A stretch of DNA of 10,093 nucleotides, from assembly GCA_002393575.1 (NCBI GenBank), contig DGSN01000057.1, positions 1-10,093 of the forward strand. The letters run 5' to 3'. The notes below the pieces were generated by a model that saw nothing but the letters and a program-made list of their open reading frames with translations, made no database searches and had not been told where the DNA came from. The DNA comes from Prevotellaceae bacterium UBA4361. GTDB taxonomy: Bacteria > Bacteroidota > Bacteroidia > Bacteroidales > Bacteroidaceae. A program made the translations under genes and the position numbers. Positions 5,505 through 10,093 of the stretch are shown here, piece after piece. Every line of letters begins with the position of its first letter. Position 1 is the first letter of the stretch.

Positions 5505-7100
5505 TTAAGCGATTTCTCCCACAATTCGAGAAAGCGAGAAAAGAATCACCGAAACGAGCAACACGATGACAGGTCGGGCTGTTCGTTTTTTGATATAAAC
5601 GAAGAAGCTAATGATGACCACATAGAGCAAAATCACTTCGACGACATTGGGACGAAACGAGAGTGTGGAATGGGGTAATGAGGAAACGAACGAGGTGAGC
5701 CACTCCATGCCCTTTGCCAACGCGGTGAGGATGGAAGCAATGACAGTTTGCGCTCCTTGCCAAAAGGAAAAAATCCAGAAAAGAACAGAGAATGCCATAA
5801 TGCCGTAAGCAAGAAGAGTGGCTACGACATTTGATAATAAGGAGAAGAGCGGTACTTGACCGAAATAATATGCCACAAGAGGAAATGTGGAGAGTGTGCA
5901 AACAAGGGTTATCAAGATGATACCTATGAAAAATCGAAACACTTGAAGCCAAACGCTCTTGAATGAGTTTTCGTACAACTCTTTCATGGATTGTTGATTC
6001 ACAAACATAGGAACAATCAAGGCAATGCCCAAAAGCGATGCAAACGAGAGTTGGAATCCCACATTCATCAACTGCAAAGGATTCCAGCAAAGCATGATGA
6101 GAGCCGTGAGACAAAGGGCATTGAGCAGATGATATTCTCGACCAGCCACCAACAGCATTTGAAGCAGACTCGCCATCGTTGCAGCACGAACGAGCGACGG
6201 CGGAAAACCTGCGATGGCAGCATAGACCCAAATGATGGGAAGAAGAGTGCAAAGGGTTGCGATGCGACGCGTACGTATCGAAATGGGAAGCAGGAAAAAG
6301 AAAAGGTTGAGTACTACAACGAATGTGTTGAGGTGAAAACCCGACAAAGCAAGGATATGCGAAATGCCAGCATTGCCAAAGTCTCTGCGCTGTTGCTTGG
6401 TCAGATTCGTGCGATTTCCAATCGTCATCGCCTCGATGATAGCACCCGTTTCGCCTGTCAGTCCTGCACGCTGATAAATGGTGTGCATGTTTTGTTGCAC
6501 AGAACGAAACGATGATGGAATGCGTGAAGAAGCACGGGAATTGATGGCCTGCCAATTTCGCTTGGGTACATAGCACTGAGCAGAGGTACCCATGTAGAAC
6601 AAATAAGATTGGTAGGAGCGGAAAACGGAATCCGTCTGCAAATGAGGCGCGGTGGCATCGACGTATTTTGGCACAATCATCACACTATCATCCACTTGCA
6701 AATGCTCGGCACGTTCATCTTTCACAAAATAGGCAAGAACACTTGCATTCTCATCAGTGCGCAACAATAGTTCGTAAGTCTTTGCTTTCTCAATAGGAAG
6801 AGAAAGCACACGAGCACGAATGGCTTGGTTGGGCAAGGGAACGGACTCAGCCAAGCGTTGGTAACGAAAGGCAAACAGCGTGAATGCCAAAAGAAAGGAG
6901 AAAAGATAGGTTGCAATGCCAAAAGCGCGTGAATAATGCTGGTTCTTCACTTTCTTTGCTTGCAACAGAATCAACGAGCAAGCAGACACACAAAGAACGA
7001 CGAAAAGCCAATCAGAAGGCAAAGCGACATGACGCAAAAGACAATTCGCCCCGACAAGCCCTAAGACAAAGGGGATGACGAGGCGAACGAGGGGGAACAT
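5505..7100 (-). CDS. comEC: ComEC/Rec2 family DNA-uptake channel, no nuclease domain
   Basis: A 531-residue polytopic inner-membrane protein of the ComEC/Rec2 family, which carries single-stranded DNA into the cytoplasm during natural transformation. Residues 1-80 have two or three membrane segments, then a soluble DUF4131-like/OB-type region (about 90-185). The Competence domain (PF03772) covers about 215-500 with many hydrophobic helices. Diagnostic segments are GISHILALSGFHL (245-257), GFPPSLVRA (298-306) and NVGFQLSFASLLGI (346-359). The C-terminal metallo-beta-lactamase nuclease domain of Bacillus-type ComEC is absent: the protein ends after two final helices. Shorter versions like this are usual in Bacteroidota, so this is not a truncation. 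It lies 11 bases downstream of rpe and is almost certainly translated from the same transcript. The family is clear; competence of this organism is not shown. Confidence 0.9.
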   Translation of the reverse strand: MFPLVRLVIPFVLGLVGANCLLRHVALPSDWLFVVLCVSACSLILLQAKKVKNQHYSRAFGIATYLFSFLLAFTLFAFRYQRLAESVPLPNQAIRARVLSLPIEKAKTYELLLRTDENASVLAYFVKDERAEHLQVDDSVMIVPKYVDATAPHLQTDSVFRSYQSYLFYMGTSAQCYVPKRNWQAINSRASSRIPSSFRSVQQNMHTIYQRAGLTGETGAIIEAMTIGNRTNLTKQQRRDFGNAGISHILALSGFHLNTFVVVLNLFFFLLPISIRTRRIATLCTLLPIIWVYAAIAGFPPSLVRAATMASLLQMLLVAGREYHLLNALCLTALIMLCWNPLQLMNVGFQLSFASLLGIALIVPMFVNQQSMKELYENSFKSVWLQVFRFFIGIILITLVCTLSTFPLVAYYFGQVPLFSLLSNVVATLLAYGIMAFSVLFWIFSFWQGAQTVIASILTALAKGMEWLTSFVSSLPHSTLSFRPNVVEVILLYVVIISFFVYIKKRTARPVIVLLVSVILFSLSRIVGEIA

Positions 7101-7111
7101 ATCAAGTATTC

Positions 7112-7759
7112 TTACAAGTTGCGCAACTGGTTGATGCGTTCTTCAGGGTTCTCCGCTCCAAAGACAAAACTGCCCGCAACGAGCACATCGGTTCCTGCTG
7201 CTGCCAACTGAACGGAAGTGGTGGCATTCACTCCGCCATCCACCTCTATCAGCGCATGGCTACCCGTGCGCTCAATCATGGCACGAAGCTGGCGAACCTT
7301 GTCGAGCGAGTGTTCGATGAACTGCTGACCGCCAAAGCCAGGATTCACCGTCATCAGCAGCACCATATCAACATCGCGGATGATATCTTCCAGCAAACAG
7401 ACAGGTGAAGAAGGATTGAGCGTCACACCTGCCTTCATGCCTGCATCGTGAATTTCCTGAATGGTGCGATGCAAATGGGTGCAAGCCTCATAGTGAACAT
7501 TCATCATCATGGCACCAAGTTCCGCCACTTGTTTGATGAACTTCTCAGGCTGCACAATCATCAGATGCACATCGAGCGGTTTCTTGCACAAACGAGCCAC
7601 CGCCTTCAGCACAGGAAAGCCGAAGGAAATGTTCGGAACAAACACACCATCCATCACGTCCAGATGGAGCCAATCGGCATTGCTACGATTGATCATATCT
7701 ATGTCTCGCTCAAGATTGCCGAAGTTGGCAGCGAGAAGAGAAGGAGAAACGATTTGCAT
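7112..7759 (-). CDS. rpe: Ribulose-phosphate 3-epimerase
   Basis: Interconverts D-ribulose 5-phosphate and D-xylulose 5-phosphate in the cytosol (pentose phosphate pathway). The 215-residue length is normal for this TIM-barrel enzyme. Visible signatures: SPSLLAANF (5-13), LHLDVMDGVFVPN (31-43) with metal ligand H32 and catalytic D34, DVHLM (63-67) with metal ligand H65, VNPGFGGQQF (138-147) binding phosphate, and EVDGGV (172-177) with catalytic/metal D174. All key residues are present. It lies 48 bases after the coiled-coil gene and 11 bases before comEC. No - strand promoter is seen in the 48-base gap, so it is probably expressed from the promoter at 8716-8723. The leader is A/T-rich without a Shine-Dalgarno. 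Confidence 0.97.
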   Translation of the reverse strand: MQIVSPSLLAANFGNLERDIDMINRSNADWLHLDVMDGVFVPNISFGFPVLKAVARLCKKPLDVHLMIVQPEKFIKQVAELGAMMMNVHYEACTHLHRTIQEIHDAGMKAGVTLNPSSPVCLLEDIIRDVDMVLLMTVNPGFGGQQFIEHSLDKVRQLRAMIERTGSHALIEVDGGVNATTSVQLAAAGTDVLVAGSFVFGAENPEERINQLRNL

Positions 7760-7807
7760 GATATTACGATTTTTATGAATAAGGTAACGATGACGAAAAC
7801 CAGAACT

Positions 7808-8683
7808 CTATTTCAGACTGAAACTGCTTTCGCCTATCATCTGTCCATCCACAAAGATGAAGAGGCGGTAAGTGCCCGCTTCGAGGAATTCTTCCACATC
7901 GCTATACATGGTGATGGATTGCTCCTGACCGTCATACTCGATGTATTTCTTTTCGCAATACTCCACGTCAGTGCCTTGATACGTGAAGGTGCCCTGTGGC
8001 TTATACACACTGCCGTTTGGTTTGATGATGCGAGCGTAGATGATGCGCTGTCCATTCTTGGCAGTGACATTCTTCACGATGGAGAAACCAAAGGAGAATT
8101 TCTTCACGTCCTTTGCCTTTTCGGTCTGCTTACTACGCTTGTTCAATGCCTTGCACCAGAACCCAGTTGCGTCCAACTGCGCAGCTTTATCTACTTTATC
8201 TTTCAGTTGGAAATTCTCGTTGCTGATGTTAGAGATACGCGTGTTCGCCTCATTGATTTGCGTCTTGATTTCACTGTTCTCCGTGCGCAGTTCCTCGTTG
8301 GCACGGTTGAGTGAATCCACTTGAACGATGTAGGACTGCAAGACAGCACGAAGAGAAGCAATCTCCTTCTTCAGTCGGGCAATCTCACGAGCATCCGTAG
8401 CCTTTGTGTTTTGCAGTTCGCGCAGCAGTTCCTGTGTGCGCTCGCGTTCCTTATCCACAAGAGCCAACAGCGAGTCATTGCGAATCTGCTTCTGCAATTC
8501 ACCATACTGAATATCGAACAAACGATACTGGTCTTCCATCTCCGCCTTGTCGAGTTCAGCCAGTTCCTGCAACTCCACATTTGCTTGCTTCTGCTCCTCC
8601 AACGACTGCCAAAGATAGTAGCAAGCGGCAAGCAACAGCAACAACAGTGCCGTAATCAGCACAACCCAAATCGATTTTTTCAT
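7808..8683 (-). CDS. Membrane-anchored coiled-coil protein, unknown function
   Basis: I do not recognise a named family. The 291-residue protein has a short cytosolic start (MKKS), a hydrophobic segment at 5-24, a long coiled coil at about 26-168 and a beta-rich C-terminal domain at about 195-291. The hydrophobic segment ends in LAAC (18-21), a good lipobox, so it may be a lipoprotein attached at Cys21 and not a membrane-spanning anchor. Either way the coiled coil and C-terminal domain should lie outside the cytoplasm. The C-terminal domain (KFSFGFSIVKN, YARIIKPNGSVY, GTYRLFIFVDG) alternates strands like an Ig-like sandwich. It is the first gene of the probable operon with rpe and comEC and is divergent from nrnA. 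A cell-envelope scaffold or structural role is an inference from architecture only. Confidence 0.8.
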   Translation of the reverse strand: MKKSIWVVLITALLLLLLAACYYLWQSLEEQKQANVELQELAELDKAEMEDQYRLFDIQYGELQKQIRNDSLLALVDKERERTQELLRELQNTKATDAREIARLKKEIASLRAVLQSYIVQVDSLNRANEELRTENSEIKTQINEANTRISNISNENFQLKDKVDKAAQLDATGFWCKALNKRSKQTEKAKDVKKFSFGFSIVKNVTAKNGQRIIYARIIKPNGSVYKPQGTFTYQGTDVEYCEKKYIEYDGQEQSITMYSDVEEFLEAGTYRLFIFVDGQMIGESSFSLK

Positions 8684-8715
8684 TGATGATTCAAATTATT
8701 TGCTTTTCTTTGTTG

Positions 8716-8723
8716 CAAAGGTA
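8716..8723 (-). promoter_or_regulatory. -7 box TACCTTTG for the coiled-coil/rpe/comEC operon
   Basis: Read on the - strand the bases are TACCTTTG, a perfect TAnnTTTG, about 32 bases ahead of the coiled-coil gene's ATG (leader about 25 bases). No good TTTG is seen at the -33 distance. As no other - strand promoter is visible up to comEC, this is the best candidate for the whole three-gene operon. Confidence 0.55.
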
Positions 8724-8776
8724 AACAAAATAAATGAAGAACTGATAATGAAAACAGAAAAAACTTATTCACTCTT

Positions 8777-8807
8777 TTTCCCATTCTCTCATTTTCTATT
8801 AACTTTG
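8777..8807 (+). promoter_or_regulatory. Promoter TTTC-N19-TAACTTTG for nrnA
   Basis: TAACTTTG (8800-8807) is a perfect -7 box, 19 bases after TTTC (8777-8780), a one-mismatch -33 element. It lies 28 bases before the nrnA ATG, giving a leader of about 22 bases. It faces away from the - strand box at 8716-8723, with 76 A/T-rich bases between the two -7 boxes. Confidence 0.6.
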
Positions 8808-8835
8808 CAATCACTTTGAAAATAATTGAAGAAAC

Positions 8836-9870
8836 ATGATGCTGAAACAAATACTCAGTCCAGCCGAGAAGACTGCCGTGAAGAAGATGCTGGACGATGC
8901 ACAAAACGTAGTCATCACTTGTCACACCTCCCCCGATGGCGATGCCATTGGCTCCAGCCTTGCACTTTGGGAATACCTCACACGCAAGGGCAAGAGTGCC
9001 ACAGTGATTGTCCCTAATTATTTCCCCGATTTTCTGAAATGGATGAACGGAGCCGACCGCATCATCCTCTACGACCGCAACCGTGCCCTGTCGAGAAACC
9101 TCTTCAACCGTGCCGACCTCATCGTCGCCCTCGACTACAACGAGCCAAGCCGGCTCGACGAAGAGACAACGCCATTCGGTTACTCAAACGCCAAGAAACT
9201 GATGATTGACCACCACGAGAACCCCGAACGCTTCTGCGACTTGCAGATTTCCCGTTCCAAACTTAGCAGCACCTGCGAAGTGCTTTTCCGCGTTTTGGAC
9301 AGCATCGGCGAACTCAGCAACCTGAACAAGCACGGGGCTGAAGACATCTATGCAGGCATGTGTACCGACACGGGGCGTTTCTCCTACAACTCCAACGACC
9401 CCGAAATCTTCTATATCATTGCCGAACTCATGAAGAAAGGCATAGACAAGGACAAGATTGTCCGCAACATCTACAACCAGAACACGGAAGGCAGATACCG
9501 TCTGATGGGTTATATCCTGTTGGAGAAGATGCAAATCGTGAGCGAACTCCATGCCGCCTACTACGCCATCACGAAGGAAGAACTGCAACGGTTCAAGTAT
9601 ATCAAGGGTGACATGGAGGGCGTGGTGAACATGCCTCTCGAAATCAAAGGAATGAAGGTGGTGATTGCCTTGCGTGAGGACACAGAGAAGGAGCAAATCA
9701 ACGTCTCCATCCGTAGTGTGGACGACTTCCCAGCCAACGAAATGGCAGAACGCTTCTTCAACGGTGGCGGACACTTCAATGCTGCTGGTGGTCGCCTCTT
9801 CTGCTCACTCGACGAAGCCATGCAAATCACTCTCGCTGCCATCAACGCCTACCGTGACCGCCTATTGTAA
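8836..9870 (+). CDS. nrnA: DHH/DHHA1 phosphoesterase, NrnA-like oligoribonuclease/pAp phosphatase
   Basis: A 344-residue cytosolic Mn2+-dependent phosphoesterase, of the family that degrades 2-5 base nanoRNAs and dephosphorylates pAp. The DHH domain (about 20-180) has HTSPDGDAIGS (30-40; H30, D34 and D36 bind metal), ALDYNEPSR (98-106; D100), IDHHENP (124-130) and DTGRFSY (178-184). The DHHA1 domain ends with GGGHFNAAGG (310-319), the substrate-binding glycine loop. All catalytic residues are present and the length is typical. Two adjacent Met codons (8836 and 8839) could serve as start; I use the first. Related family members act on cyclic-di-nucleotides (GdpP, with extra PAS/GGDEF domains) or recombination intermediates (RecJ), but this short two-domain form fits NrnA best. 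It is divergent from the coiled-coil/rpe/comEC operon and has its own promoter. Confidence 0.9.
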   Translation: MMLKQILSPAEKTAVKKMLDDAQNVVITCHTSPDGDAIGSSLALWEYLTRKGKSATVIVPNYFPDFLKWMNGADRIILYDRNRALSRNLFNRADLIVALDYNEPSRLDEETTPFGYSNAKKLMIDHHENPERFCDLQISRSKLSSTCEVLFRVLDSIGELSNLNKHGAEDIYAGMCTDTGRFSYNSNDPEIFYIIAELMKKGIDKDKIVRNIYNQNTEGRYRLMGYILLEKMQIVSELHAAYYAITKEELQRFKYIKGDMEGVVNMPLEIKGMKVVIALREDTEKEQINVSIRSVDDFPANEMAERFFNGGGHFNAAGGRLFCSLDEAMQITLAAINAYRDRLL

Positions 9871-9916
9871 CGATGCATCCCTACCACGGACGACTTTTTC
9901 AACCACAGATGATTCT

Positions 9917-10057
9917 CAACCACGAATTACACGAATTAAACGAATTATTTTTAGATTATTAAATCATATTTCACGAATAAAAATGCTGGCATTTTTTAAT
10001 TAGAGAAATTCGATAAAATTCAAAAAAAATTCGTTTAATTCGTGAAATTCGTGGTTG
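9917..10057. repeat. Large inverted repeat, 30-base arms with one mismatch
   Basis: Bases 9917-9946 match the reverse complement of 10028-10057 at 29 of 30 positions; the loop is 81 bases. Each arm consists of three 9-bp units: ACGAATTAC, ACGAATTAA and ACGAATTAT at 9922-9948, mirrored as ATTCGTTTA, ATTCGTGAA and ATTCGTGGT in the right arm. The left arm is preceded by a partial extra copy of its outer edge, TTTTTCAACCAC at 9895-9906. The region codes for nothing. It lies 47 bases after nrnA. Similar ACGAATTA-type palindromes are, as far as I recall, interspersed in several Bacteroidota genomes. Confidence 0.8.
9979..9996 (+). terminator. Weak A/T-rich hairpin, possible terminator
   Basis: AAAAATGC (9979-9986) pairs with GCATTTTT (9989-9996), about 7 usable base pairs around a small loop, and a run of T closes it. 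It lies about 110 bases after the nrnA stop, inside the loop of the larger inverted repeat. The stem has little G/C, so it is a weak intrinsic terminator at best; the outer 30-base arms could also stop transcription from either side. Confidence 0.3.
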
Positions 10058-10093
10058 AAAAATACAAATGCCTAAATTCCGCAGCACTTTAGT

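Noticed and set aside
7811..7823. 13-base palindrome TTTCAG-A-CTGAAA
   Set aside because: Lies in the last codons of the coiled-coil gene; short, and probably coincidence of coding sequence.
7448..8314. 288-residue + strand frame
   Set aside because: Crosses rpe and the coiled-coil gene on the opposite strand; both have much better support.
10068..10093. ATG opening a frame that runs off the right edge
   Set aside because: Only nine codons visible, no promoter or leader evidence.

Overview
The window looks like chromosomal DNA from a Bacteroidota species, most likely Prevotella or a close relative. Three things point there. Promoter-like sites follow the Bacteroidota pattern (TAnnTTTG at -7, weak TTTG/TTTC about 18-20 bases upstream). 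Start codons are preceded by A/T-rich leaders, not Shine-Dalgarno sequences. The protein set is also typical: DUF4861, DUF3472, a Bacteroidota-type ComEC without its nuclease domain, and rpe, comEC and nrnA close together. I see no rRNA, tRNA, CRISPR array, transposase or phage gene.

Layout. Bases 1-563 hold no convincing gene. They contain a good promoter (323-353) followed by about four degenerate 22-bp tandem repeats (371-458), which would lie in the 5' leader of the first gene. Four exported or envelope proteins follow on the + strand: a phytase-like esterase-domain protein (564-1475), a DUF4861 protein (1566-2849), a membrane-anchored serine hydrolase of the class C beta-lactamase fold (2957-4303) and a DUF3472-type secreted protein (4422-5498). 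The first two are separated only by a C-rich repeat tract and are probably co-transcribed. The third and fourth have their own promoter candidates. The DUF4861 gene carries a short G/C-rich palindromic insertion kept in frame.

The - strand then carries a probable three-gene operon, read right to left: a membrane-anchored coiled-coil protein of unknown function (8683-7808), rpe (7759-7112) and comEC (7100-5505). ComEC ends 6 bases from the end of the DUF3472 gene, tail to tail. A divergent intergenic region (8684-8835) carries a promoter box in each direction. It separates this operon from nrnA (8836-9870), a DHH/DHHA1 phosphoesterase. The last 220 bases are non-coding and contain a large, nearly perfect inverted repeat whose arms are each made of three 9-bp units.

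How the genes work together. rpe (pentose phosphate pathway), comEC (DNA uptake channel) and nrnA (nanoRNA/pAp turnover) are housekeeping genes, and their biochemical roles are unrelated apart from a loose nucleic-acid theme for comEC and nrnA. The four + strand genes share only an export signal; no common substrate can be shown. I found no defence, secretion or biosynthetic system. The most unusual signals are non-coding: the 22-bp leader repeats, the C-rich/G-quadruplex tract, the in-frame palindrome and the terminal inverted repeat.
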